Source: Buchananella sp. 14KM1171
GTDB lineage: Bacteria; Actinomycetota; Actinomycetes; Actinomycetales; Actinomycetaceae
Direction: 5' to 3'
NCBI RefSeq assembly: GCF_041380365.1
Contig: NZ_CP159981.1
Coordinates: 1,674,001-1,738,000 of the forward strand
DNA: 64,000 bases
Positions 9,668 through 17,688 of this stretch are shown here, piece by piece. Positions within the stretch are counted from its first letter, which is position 1. Each line of letters starts with the position of its first letter. Below the pieces are notes generated by a model. It did no database searches. It saw only the letters and a program-made list of their open reading frames with translations, and had not been told where the DNA came from. The position numbers were made by a program, and so were the translations under genes.

Positions 9668-9782
9668 CAGCGCGGCCACTTTCCATGAGTGGCCCGGACC
9701 CTGCATCACCCGCGTGATGACGCCGGGTGGCCATCCCTCGCGAGACAACCTCGCTGGCCGCCCACGAACAGCAAAGGACAGC

Positions 9783-10940
9783 ATGACCGTCACCGAGCCC
9801 AACACCCTGGCCCCCTCCAAGCGCAAGCCGCGCTCCAAGCGCAGCATGATCCAGTGGATTGGCGCGGGTTCCGCCGCCGCCCTCCTGGTGGCCGGTGGGG
9901 CAGTGGCCCTGGCCAACTACAAGACCGTCAACATCTCCGTGGACGGCACCAACCAGTCCATCTCCACCTTCTCCGGTGACGTCTCCGGCGCGCTCGCCGC
10001 CGCCGGCGTGGCCGTGGGCGAGCACGACCTGGTTGTCCCCGCCCCCTCCGCCGCGCTGAGCTCCGGCGCCACCATCACCATCAAGCGCGCCACCCCGCTC
10101 ACCCTGGGCGACTCCACCGTGTGGACCACCGAGGGCACCGTGGCCGCCGCTGCCGCCGCCAAGGGTGGCTTGGAGAGCTTCTCCGCCTCCCGCGCCGTGC
10201 TGCGTCAGGAGATCGCGGCCCTGCCGCTCGTGGCCGAGGGTGACAAGGTCACCGTCATGGCCGACGGCAAGAAGACCGAGCTCGTGGCCGCCGGTGCCCT
10301 GGACGTCGAGGGTGTGCTCAAGCAGGCCGGCGTGGAGGTCTCCCCGATCGACCACGTCAAGTCCGCCATCTCCGCTGACGGCGCCGTGACCGTGACCGTG
10401 GTGCGCGTGGTGCGCGCCGTGACCGACGCGGAGAGCGAGATCGCCTTCGAGACCGTCGAGGAGCACACCGAGGACCTCTACGAGGACGAGTCCGAGGTGG
10501 CCCAGGAGGGCGCCCCCGGCAAGCTGGTCACCCACACCTACACCGAGACCCGCGACGGCAAGGCCGTGGTGAGCGTCAAGACCGGTGAAACCGTGGCCGC
10601 TCAGCCCACCAAGAAGATCGTTCGCATCGGTACCAAGGAGCGCCCGGCCGTGCGCCAGCAGGCCAGCGGTGGCTCCCAGGAGAGCGTGAACTACACCGTC
10701 GGCGGCGACGTGTGGGCCGCGCTCGCCCAGTGCGAGTCCGGCGGCAACCCGGCCACCAACACCGGCAACGGCTACTACGGCATGTACCAGTTCTCCCTGC
10801 CGACCTGGTACTCCGTGGGCGGCACCGGCCTGCCCTCCGAGGCCTCCGCCGCAGAGCAGACCATGCGCGCCCAGATCCTGCAGCAGCGCGCCGGTTGGGG
10901 CCAGTGGCCCGCCTGCACCGCGATGCTGGGGCTGCGCTAG
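9783..10940 (+). CDS. rpfB: resuscitation-promoting factor, RpfB type
   Basis: Rpf proteins are secreted muralytic enzymes that cleave peptidoglycan glycan strands and support growth and exit from dormancy. The 385-residue product has a basic cytoplasmic tail, a signal anchor (about 25-44), two DUF348-type ubiquitin-like domains (about 47-210) and a G5 domain (about 215-300). It ends in the Rpf catalytic domain (about 303-385). That domain keeps the catalytic Glu in AQCESGG (Glu318), the GYYGMYQF motif and the two Cys of the fold. ATG 9783 is followed by the expected N terminus, and an upstream extension is spurious. The position between tatD and ksgA matches rpfB of other actinobacteria. Confidence 0.95.
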   Translation: MTVTEPNTLAPSKRKPRSKRSMIQWIGAGSAAALLVAGGAVALANYKTVNISVDGTNQSISTFSGDVSGALAAAGVAVGEHDLVVPAPSAALSSGATITIKRATPLTLGDSTVWTTEGTVAAAAAAKGGLESFSASRAVLRQEIAALPLVAEGDKVTVMADGKKTELVAAGALDVEGVLKQAGVEVSPIDHVKSAISADGAVTVTVVRVVRAVTDAESEIAFETVEEHTEDLYEDESEVAQEGAPGKLVTHTYTETRDGKAVVSVKTGETVAAQPTKKIVRIGTKERPAVRQQASGGSQESVNYTVGGDVWAALAQCESGGNPATNTGNGYYGMYQFSLPTWYSVGGTGLPSEASAAEQTMRAQILQQRAGWGQWPACTAMLGLR

Positions 10941-10962
10941 GCCAGCTAGCTGCCGTACACAA

Positions 10963-11006
10963 GGCGGGCGCGGGGAGTGGAAACACTGCCCCGCGCCCGC
11001 CCTCTT
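10963..11006 (+). terminator. terminator after rpfB
   Basis: GGCGGGCGCGGGGAGTG pairs with CACTGCCCCGCGCCCGCC around a GAAA loop, followed by CTCTTTG. The T-tract is weak. Confidence 0.8.
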
Positions 11007-11049
11007 TGTGCCTCCGGTGGGGTGAGGAACGGCGGGGTGAGCGGGGTGG

Positions 11050-11104
11050 CGGGAGGAACGTCGGCCGTCAGAATGTGTCTGATGGTGGCCGACGTCGCCG
11101 CCCG
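11050..11104. repeat. inverted pair of the dispersed AACGTCGGCC word
   Basis: GGAGGAACGTCGGCCGTCAGA faces TCTGATGGTGGCCGACGTCGCC across a five-base loop, forming a hairpin just upstream of ksgA. The left arm is an exact copy of the word and the right arm a one-base variant (GGCCGACGTC). Confidence 0.75.
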
Positions 11105-11145
11105 GCCGCGCCGCCACCGCCACCGCCCGGTTAGGCTGGGAGCCT

Positions 11146-12105
11146 ATGGAAACTCCCGCTGTGCGCCTACTGGCCCCCGCTGATGTGCGCGAGCTGTGTG
11201 CTCGCCTGAACGTGCGCCCCACCAAGACGCTGGGGCAAAACTTTGTGCACGACTCCGGGACGGTGACCAAGATCGTCGCCGCCGGGCATGTGTCCGCCGG
11301 CGAGCACGTGCTGGAGGTGGGGCCCGGCCTGGGCTCGCTCACCCTGGCGCTGCTGGGGGCGGGTGCGCGCGTTACGGCCATTGAGATCGACCCGGTGCTG
11401 GCCAAGGCGCTGCCTGACACGGTGGCACAGCGCGCCCCGCAGGCGGTCGGGCAGTTCACCGTGGTGGAGGCCGACGCCCTCTCAGTCACCAGCGCGCAGC
11501 TGCTGGAAGAACGCGCGCTGGCCGCCGGCTTTGCCGGGGACTGGAGCCAGCCCACGCGCCTGGTGGCCAACCTGCCCTACAACGTGGCCGTCCCGGTGCT
11601 GCTGACCCTGCTGGCCGCCCTGCCCTCCCTGAAGGAGGTGCTGGTGATGGTGCAGGCGGAGGTGGCTGAGCGACTGGCCGCTGCGCCCGGCTCGCGCGTC
11701 TACGGGGTGCCCTCCGTGAAGGCCGCCTGGTACGGGGACGCTCACCTGGCCGGTGCAATCGGCCGCAACGTCTTTTGGCCCATCCCCAACGTGGACTCCG
11801 CCCTGGTGCGTTTGGTGTGCGGGGCCCCGCCGGCTACCTCCGCCAGCCGCGAGCAGGTGTTTGCCGTGGTGGACGCGGCCTTCGCGCAGCGCCGCAAGAC
11901 CCTGCGCGCCGCCCTGGGGGCGTTTATCGGTTCCCCGGCGCGCGCCGAGGAGGCCCTGGTGGCCGCCGGCGTGGACCCGCAGGCGCGCGGGGAGAAGCTG
12001 ACCGTGGCGCAGTTCGCCGCCATCGCCGAGCAGCTTGCCCCCGAGCTGCAGGCCAAGGCGGGCGGCCATGCCGGTGCCCAGCCGGGCGCGGGCGCGGGCA
12101 AGTGA
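11146..12105 (+). CDS. rsmA: 16S rRNA (adenine(1518)/(1519)-N6)-dimethyltransferase
   Basis: RsmA (KsgA) dimethylates two adjacent adenines near the 3' end of 16S rRNA late in 30S assembly. The 319-residue protein shows [13 protein letters not shown], the SAM loop [15 protein letters not shown] and the acidic strand end IEID. The catalytic motif is [11 protein letters not shown], and the C-terminal substrate domain contains [12 protein letters not shown]. The C-terminal tail is Gly/Ala-rich and overlaps the next gene, ispE, by four bases (GTGA), so the two are probably translationally coupled. Confidence 0.96.
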   Translation: METPAVRLLAPADVRELCARLNVRPTKTLGQNFVHDSGTVTKIVAAGHVSAGEHVLEVGPGLGSLTLALLGAGARVTAIEIDPVLAKALPDTVAQRAPQAVGQFTVVEADALSVTSAQLLEERALAAGFAGDWSQPTRLVANLPYNVAVPVLLTLLAALPSLKEVLVMVQAEVAERLAAAPGSRVYGVPSVKAAWYGDAHLAGAIGRNVFWPIPNVDSALVRLVCGAPPATSASREQVFAVVDAAFAQRRKTLRAALGAFIGSPARAEEALVAAGVDPQARGEKLTVAQFAAIAEQLAPELQAKAGGHAGAQPGAGAGK

Positions 12106-13388
12106 GCGCCGAGGCGGTGCGCGGCCAAGGCGTGCCGGTGGGGGGTGTGGGCGCAACGTCGTCCCCCGAGGCGGTGCGCGGCCAAGGCGAGCCGGTGCGG
12201 GGCGTGAGCGTGGGCGACCGGGTGGAGGCCCGCGCCCCCGGCAAGGTCAACCTGTACCTGGGCTGCGGCGGGCGCCTGCCCGACGGCTACCACCTGCTGG
12301 ACACCGTGTTCCTGGCGGTGGACCTGGAGGAGCGCGGAAGCGCCACCCTGCTGGGGACCGAGCCGGTGCGGATTGGCAGCGAGCCCGGGCCGGCAGGGGC
12401 GGCAGCGGGCGCGGTCGGTGCACTGCCGAACTGGCTGGAGGTTAGTTTCGCCGGCCAGGGCAGCGAGCAGCTGGCCGTGGACGCCACCAACCTGGTGGTG
12501 CGCGCTGCGGTGGCGCTGGCCACCCACCTCGGCTACGCCCTGCCCACCCGCATCGAGGTGGAAAAGCGCGTGCCGATCGCGGCGGGCATGGCCGGTGGTT
12601 CGGCCGACGCCGCCCTCACCCTGCGCGCCCTGAACGAGCTGTGGGCCGCCGGGCTGGATTTGGACCAGCTGACCGCGCTGGGCCGCCGCCTGGGCGCCGA
12701 CGTTCCCTTCGGCCTCGTGGGCGGCCTGGCCCACGCCGGCGCGCGCGGCGACGAACCCGTGGCAATGGCCGCCCTGCCCGGCGCCCCGCAGCTCCACCTG
12801 GCCTTCTTCGCCTCCCCGCTGGGGCTTTCCACCCCGGCCGTGTTCGGCGAGTTCGACCGGGCAAGCGAGTTCGACCGGGCAAGCGAGTTCGACCGGGCAA
12901 GCGAGTCTGACCGGGCCAGCGAGGCCACCGGGGTGGACGACGCTGCCGACGCCGCCGCCCCGCGAGTGGCACCCGCCGCGCTGCTGGAGGCCGCCCGCGC
13001 CGGGGACGCCGCCGCCCTGGCCGGGCTGATCGCCAACGAGCTACAGGCCCCCGCCCTGCGCCTGCGCCCCGAGCTGGAGCGCACCATCGCCGCCGCACAC
13101 GAGGCCGGGGCGCTGCGCGCATTCGTCTCCGGCTCCGGCCCCACCATCGCCGCGCTGTGCAGCTCGCGCGAGCACGCCGAGCAGGTGGCCGCCGCAGTGA
13201 CCGCCGCGCTCGGCGAGGACGAGCTGGGCTACCCGCTGCGCGCGGTGGTGGCCTCCGGGCCCGTCCCCGGCGCGAGCGCGACCAGCACCGGCCCTGGCGC
13301 CGGCACCGACGTGCCGGGCGGCGCCAGTGTGGCCCTCACCGCCGGCGGCGTCCCCGGCGCCCGCACCCGAATCGACGAGGAGAACTAA
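12102..13388 (+). CDS. ispE: 4-diphosphocytidyl-2-C-methyl-D-erythritol kinase with insert
   Basis: IspE is a GHMP kinase of the MEP pathway that phosphorylates CDP-methylerythritol with ATP. The core is recognised from [26 protein letters not shown], the ATP loop [16 protein letters not shown] and the C-terminal [13 protein letters not shown]. At 428 residues it is well over the usual 290-320. Residues about 249-272 are a four-fold EFDRAS repeat in an acidic linker, and the C terminus has a Gly/Ala/Ser tail. Before the core lie about 45 residues with two copies of EAVRGQG-x-PV. GTG 12102 overlaps the ksgA stop, but a start nearer GTG 12207-12222 cannot be excluded. Confidence 0.92.
   Translation: MSAEAVRGQGVPVGGVGATSSPEAVRGQGEPVRGVSVGDRVEARAPGKVNLYLGCGGRLPDGYHLLDTVFLAVDLEERGSATLLGTEPVRIGSEPGPAGAAAGAVGALPNWLEVSFAGQGSEQLAVDATNLVVRAAVALATHLGYALPTRIEVEKRVPIAAGMAGGSADAALTLRALNELWAAGLDLDQLTALGRRLGADVPFGLVGGLAHAGARGDEPVAMAALPGAPQLHLAFFASPLGLSTPAVFGEFDRASEFDRASEFDRASESDRASEATGVDDAADAAAPRVAPAALLEAARAGDAAALAGLIANELQAPALRLRPELERTIAAAHEAGALRAFVSGSGPTIAALCSSREHAEQVAAAVTAALGEDELGYPLRAVVASGPVPGASATSTGPGAGTDVPGGASVALTAGGVPGARTRIDEEN
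12847..12919. repeat. 18-bp minisatellite inside ispE
   Basis: Four tandem copies of an 18-bp unit (CGAGTTCGACCGGGCAAG), the last one diverged, encode EFDRAS repeats. The period keeps the frame, so copy number can vary without breaking the enzyme. Confidence 0.9.
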
Positions 13389-15311
13389 GTGGCCCACCTG
13401 CTGGGACTGAACGAGGTAGGCATTCACCTGGGCGTCCGGGAGGTCTTTGCGGGCCTGACCCTGGGCCTGGAGGACGGCACCCGCGTGGGCATCCTGGGCC
13501 CCAACGGCGCGGGAAAGTCCACGCTGCTGCGCCTGCTGGCGGGCAAGCTGGCCCCGGAGACCGGGCGCGTGACCCTGGCCGGCTCCACCCGCGTGGCCAT
13601 GCTGGACCAGGGCGACGAGCTGCCGGCAGACGCCCGCGTGGTGGACGTGATCCACCCCGGCAAGGCCGAGCACGAGTGGGCCACCGACGCCCGCATCCGC
13701 GACATCCACGCGGGCCTGCTGGATGGGATCGCGCTGGACGCGCGCGTGGGCGAGCTCTCCGGCGGCCAGCGCCGCCGTGTGGCCCTGGCCGCCGTCCTGA
13801 CCACCGAGGCAGAGGTGCTGATCCTGGACGAGCCCACCAACCACCTGGACGTGGAGGGCGTGGACTGGCTGGCCCGCCACCTGCGCGCTCGCGGTCGGCG
13901 GGGCGGGCGGGAGATGGGCGCCCTGGCCGTGGTCACCCACGACCGCTGGTTCCTGGATGCGATCTGCACCCGGGTGTGGGAGGTGGTGCCCTGCATCGAC
14001 AAGCCGGGCACCCAGATCCCGGGCCGCGTGGAGACGTACGACGGCGGGTATGCGGCCTACATCCTGGAGCGCGCCGAGCGGGCCCGGCGCGCGGCCGTGG
14101 CTGAGGAGAAGCGCAACAATCTGCTGCGCAAGGAGCTGGCGTGGCTGCGCCGGGGCGCCCCGGCGCGCACCTCCAAGCCCAAGTTCCGCATCGACGCCGC
14201 CAACCAGCTGATCGAGAACGTGCCGCCACCGCGCGACACGGTGGAGCTGATGAAGATGGCCACGGCCCGCCTGGGCAAGGACGTGATCGACCTGGAGAAC
14301 GTCAGCCTGTCCTACGGGGACAACCAGATCCTGCGAGAGGTCACCTGGCGCCTGGCCCCGGGCGAGCGCGTGGGGATCGTGGGCGTCAACGGTGCGGGCA
14401 AGACCACGCTGCTGCGCCTGCTGGAGGGCGTGCTGCCGCCCAGCAGCGGACGGATCAAGCGCGGCAAGACCGTCAAGCTGGCCGTGCTGTCCCAGTCCAC
14501 GCACGAGCTGGACGCGGTGGCCCACCTGCGCGTGGTGGAGGCCGTGGCCGAGCGCGGCGCATCCGTGATGGTGGGGGACAAGGAGCTGACGGCCTCCCAG
14601 CTGGTGGAGCGCCTGGGCTTCGCGCGCGAGCGCGCCTGGACCCCGGTGGGGGAGATCAGCGGTGGCGAGCGCCGCCGCCTGCAGCTCATGCGCCTGCTCA
14701 TGGACGAACCGAACGTGCTGCTGCTGGACGAGCCCACCAACGACCTGGACACGGACACGCTGGCCGCCATGGAGGACCTGCTGGACGGCTGGCCGGGCAC
14801 CCTGGTGGTGGTCAGTCACGACCGCTACTTCCTGCAGCGCGTCACCGAGCACCAGGTGGCCCTGCTGGGGGACGGCAGCGTGCGCGACCTGCCCGGCGGC
14901 GTGGAGCAGTACCTGGAGATGCGCCAGGCCCAGATCGAGGCCGCCAAGCAGGGGGACGACGTTGCCGCCCGCGCCATTTCCCTGGCTACCCCCGGCGCGG
15001 CGGCCGGCACGCAGGAGGCGGCGGGTGACGCTGCGGGCGCCGGTGGGGGCGGCGGGGCGGCAGCGTCGGCCAGCCAGTACACCCCGGCGCAGAAGCACGC
15101 GGCCCGCAAGGCGGCGGCGAGCGCCGAGCGGCGCCTGGAGAAGGTGGCTGCGCAGATCGAGAAGGTGCACGCGGACATGGCGACTGCCAGCGCGGATGCG
15201 GGCAAGCTGGAGCGCTTGCAAGCCCTCTCTGGGAAGCTGGGCGAGCTCGAGTCGCAGCACGCCGCGCTGGAGGAGGAGTGGCTCGAGGCACTGGAGATTG
15301 CCGAGGGCTGA
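13389..15311 (+). CDS. ABC-F family ATP-binding protein
   Basis: ABC-F proteins have two nucleotide-binding domains and no membrane part. They act on ribosomes, as in EttA-like translation factors or antibiotic protection. In 640 residues I see Walker A LGPNGAGKST, signature LSGGQRRR and Walker B VLILDEPTNHLD. The second set is VGVNGAGKTT, ISGGERRR and VLLLDEPTNDLD. An inter-domain linker with an arm-like KPKF element separates them. The C terminus has a Gly-rich spacer and a coiled coil (about 570-635) as in Uup-type members. A GTG start directly follows the ispE TAA. The linker carries one exact word (14954) and one variant (about 15058). The exact subfamily is uncertain. Confidence 0.93.
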   Translation: MAHLLGLNEVGIHLGVREVFAGLTLGLEDGTRVGILGPNGAGKSTLLRLLAGKLAPETGRVTLAGSTRVAMLDQGDELPADARVVDVIHPGKAEHEWATDARIRDIHAGLLDGIALDARVGELSGGQRRRVALAAVLTTEAEVLILDEPTNHLDVEGVDWLARHLRARGRRGGREMGALAVVTHDRWFLDAICTRVWEVVPCIDKPGTQIPGRVETYDGGYAAYILERAERARRAAVAEEKRNNLLRKELAWLRRGAPARTSKPKFRIDAANQLIENVPPPRDTVELMKMATARLGKDVIDLENVSLSYGDNQILREVTWRLAPGERVGIVGVNGAGKTTLLRLLEGVLPPSSGRIKRGKTVKLAVLSQSTHELDAVAHLRVVEAVAERGASVMVGDKELTASQLVERLGFARERAWTPVGEISGGERRRLQLMRLLMDEPNVLLLDEPTNDLDTDTLAAMEDLLDGWPGTLVVVSHDRYFLQRVTEHQVALLGDGSVRDLPGGVEQYLEMRQAQIEAAKQGDDVAARAISLATPGAAAGTQEAAGDAAGAGGGGGAAASASQYTPAQKHAARKAAASAERRLEKVAAQIEKVHADMATASADAGKLERLQALSGKLGELESQHAALEEEWLEALEIAEG

Positions 15312-15331
15312 GCGGCCAAGTCACACAGCAG

Positions 15332-15389
15332 AAACGGTCCAAACCGCGCAATAAAACCGGTCCAAATGACTCAATAAAACCGGTCCAAA
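15332..15389 (+). repeat. three 23-bp tandem repeats upstream of the AAA/DUF4143 gene
   Basis: AAACGGTCCAAA, AAACCGGTCCAAA and AAACCGGTCCAAA start at 15332, 15354 and 15377, with CTCAAT-like spacers. The segment is clearly richer in A and T than its surroundings and ends about 50 bp before the start codon. It looks like an operator array, possibly for autoregulation. Confidence 0.75.
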
Positions 15390-15441
15390 TCGCTCAATTG
15401 TGCTACGATTCCCCGTAATTCCAAGGAAAAGTGGGGAGCGC

Positions 15442-16704
15442 ATGGAGTATCGTCCAAGGATCGTGGATGCGGAACTGAAGGCTGCTCTCCGGACCTCGGG
15501 CGCGGTCCAAATCAAGGGGCCCAAATGGTGCGGCAAGACCGCCAGCGCGGGCCAACAAGCCGCGTCCGTGGTCTACATGCAAGACCCCGACCAGGCCGCA
15601 ACCAACATCGAGATGGCGCGGATCAAGCCCTCCCTCCTGCTCGAAGGTGAGACTCCCCGCCTGATCGACGAGTGGCAGATGGCACCCCAGCTGTGGGACG
15701 CGGTGCGTTTCGCAGTAGACCAGCGTGGGGGAGCACCAGGGCAGTTCATCCTCACCGGCTCCACCGTGCCGGGCGAGGAAACCATGCACTCGGGGGTGGG
15801 GAGGATCGCGCGCCTAGTCATGCGCCCCATGACGCTATCTGAGTCGGGAGAATCCAACCGGGCTGTCTCTCTGGCGGCTCTCGCGAGCGGTGCAGGCATT
15901 GACGCGGCCACCAGCAAGACAGACGTCGAAGAACTGGCGCACATCGTGTGCCGCGGGGGCTGGCCGGCAGCCGTTGTGCGCATGGAGGGGCAGGCTTCTT
16001 TGCGGGTGGCCCGGGAGTACGTTGCGGGCCTGCTCGACTCGGACGTAACCCGCATCGACGGCGTAAACCGTAACGCCGGGCGCATGCGCGCCCTCATGCG
16101 CTCTTACGCGCGCAACACAGGTACCCAGGCTTCGAACAGCGTGATCGCTGCTGACATGGCGCAGGCCGACTCCGCTCTGTCTCCCAACACCCTGGCCGAC
16201 TATTTGGACGCCCTCAGGCGGGTGTTTGTCCTTGACGACCTCGAAGCCTGGAATCCCGCGCTGAGGTCAAAGACTGCGGTTAGGACCTCTCCCACTCGAC
16301 ACTTCGTAGATCCCTCCATCGCTGCGGCTCTGCTAGGTGCGGGGCCCGAGGCTCTACTAGGCGACATGGAGACCTTTGGCTTCCTGTTCGAATCGATGTG
16401 CGTGCGCGACCTTCGCGTCTACTCCCAAGCGTATGGGGCTGAGGTTTACCACTACCGGGACAAGACGGGGCTAGAAGCAGACGCCGTTGTGGTTTGGCCA
16501 GACGGGAGATGGGGAATCGTCGAAGTAAAGCTGGGGCAACACCGCGCCGACGAAGCCGCCGCGAACCTGCTCAAACTGGCTGCCCGCGTGGACCAGGGAA
16601 AACTCGGGGCTCCATCTTTTGCCTTGGTCCTCACCGGCGGCAACCTCGCATACACCCGCGAGGACGGCGTGCACGTCGTCCCCATCGCGGCGTTGGGGCC
16701 GTGA
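15442..16704 (+). CDS. AAA ATPase with DUF4143 domain
   Basis: This 420-residue protein has the AAA_14 plus DUF4143 layout common in bacterial accessory regions. It has a P-loop (GPKWCGKT, about 26-33), a Walker B LIDEWQ (with FILTGST nearby) and a DUF4143 region with ADMAQADSALSPNTLADYLDAL. A nuclease-like C-terminal part reads HYRDKTGLEADAVV then GIVEVKLG, which resembles the D-E-x-K pattern of restriction-like folds. Family members have unknown or poorly known roles. GGGGAG precedes ATG 15442. Codon use looks less GC-biased than the neighbours, and the gene has an A/T-rich repeat array upstream, so acquisition by transfer is plausible. Confidence 0.88.
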   Translation: MEYRPRIVDAELKAALRTSGAVQIKGPKWCGKTASAGQQAASVVYMQDPDQAATNIEMARIKPSLLLEGETPRLIDEWQMAPQLWDAVRFAVDQRGGAPGQFILTGSTVPGEETMHSGVGRIARLVMRPMTLSESGESNRAVSLAALASGAGIDAATSKTDVEELAHIVCRGGWPAAVVRMEGQASLRVAREYVAGLLDSDVTRIDGVNRNAGRMRALMRSYARNTGTQASNSVIAADMAQADSALSPNTLADYLDALRRVFVLDDLEAWNPALRSKTAVRTSPTRHFVDPSIAAALLGAGPEALLGDMETFGFLFESMCVRDLRVYSQAYGAEVYHYRDKTGLEADAVVVWPDGRWGIVEVKLGQHRADEAAANLLKLAARVDQGKLGAPSFALVLTGGNLAYTREDGVHVVPIAALGP

Positions 16705-16753
16705 AGCTGGGGCGGCCCCGTTCCGTGTGCCTCGCGTTGGCAAACAGGGAACA

Positions 16754-17590
16754 ATGAGGCCCATGACTACTTCGTGGACCCAGATCGACCCGGCCGGCGT
16801 GGACGTGCGCATGGTGGTGGCGGACATGGACGGCACACTGCTGGATGGGCAGGGGCAGTTCCCGCCCGGCATCTGGGAGTTCCTGGCGGAGCTGAAGGAG
16901 CGCGGGATTCGCTTTGTGCCCGCCTCCGGGCGGCAGTACCACACGCTGCTGCACATGTTCCAGGACCCCGAGCTGGCCTACATCGCGGAGAACGGCGGCG
17001 TGGTGGTGGCCGGGGGAGAGCGCATCTCCCTGATCAAGCTGGGCCGCGAGGTCTACGAGCAGACCGTGCGCCTCATCCGCACCCTGGACCCCGTGCGTCA
17101 CGCCGTGGTGGCCTGCGGCGCCGACGGCGCCTACGTGGAACGCAGCGATGAGACCTTCCTGGCGGACACAGCGCAGTACTACGCCAGCCTCAACATCGTG
17201 GACGACCTGCTAGAGGTCACGGACGACATCGTGAAGATGGCGGTCTACGACTCGGTGGACCCCCACCAGTCCGTCCACCTGCTAGCCCCGCTGCGGGAGG
17301 GAAACCAGGTGGTGGTCTCCGGCAAGGCGTGGATCGACGTGATGGACCTCAGCTGCAACAAGGGAGTGGGCGTGCGCATGCTGCAAGAGCGCTTCGGCAT
17401 CACCCCGGCCCAGACCCTCAGCTTCGGGGACCTGTTCAACGACGTGGAGATGCTGGAGGCGGCGGACTACTCCTTCGCCATGGCGAACGCCCACCCGGGC
17501 GTGATCGCCGGGGCCAACTACCTAGCCCCCGCCAACACCGAGCACGGCGTCCTCACCGTGACCAGGGCGCTCGCGGGGCTGGCGGGATAG
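16754..17590 (+). CDS. Cof-type HAD-superfamily hydrolase
   Basis: HAD hydrolases of the Cof/YbiV type are cytoplasmic phosphatases, often acting on sugar phosphates or flavin-related phosphates. The 278-residue protein shows motif I VVADMDGTLLDG with both Asp, motif II FVPASGRQ, the capping domain, a Lys in VVSGKAWIDV and motif IV SFGDLFNDVEML. The substrate is unknown. ATG 16754 is chosen. ATG 16763 is in frame and equally near a purine-rich stretch. It is convergent with the surface-protein gene that follows. Confidence 0.9.
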   Translation: MRPMTTSWTQIDPAGVDVRMVVADMDGTLLDGQGQFPPGIWEFLAELKERGIRFVPASGRQYHTLLHMFQDPELAYIAENGGVVVAGGERISLIKLGREVYEQTVRLIRTLDPVRHAVVACGADGAYVERSDETFLADTAQYYASLNIVDDLLEVTDDIVKMAVYDSVDPHQSVHLLAPLREGNQVVVSGKAWIDVMDLSCNKGVGVRMLQERFGITPAQTLSFGDLFNDVEMLEAADYSFAMANAHPGVIAGANYLAPANTEHGVLTVTRALAGLAG

Positions 17591-17629
17591 CCGAGGCCCG
17601 CGCCGGGACGCTGGTGGGCCCGCGAGGAC

Positions 17630-17677
17630 AAAGCACGGGGCGGGCGGCGCGATTTCTCGCGCTGCCCGCCCCACTTT
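17630..17677. terminator. bidirectional terminator
   Basis: AAAGCACGGGGCGGGCGGCG pairs with its near complement ending CCCGCCCCACTTT around a TTTC loop. It lies between convergent stop codons at 17590 and 17689. Confidence 0.85.
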
Positions 17678-17688
17678 GGGCGCCTACA

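Noticed and set aside
9282-9782. A ydaO-type c-di-AMP riboswitch upstream of rpf
   Set aside because: Expected by analogy with other actinobacteria, but the conserved core sequence is not visible.
15332-15389. A promoter made of the three A/T-rich repeats
   Set aside because: The repeats have operator-like regularity, but no convincing -35/-10 pair could be assigned within them.
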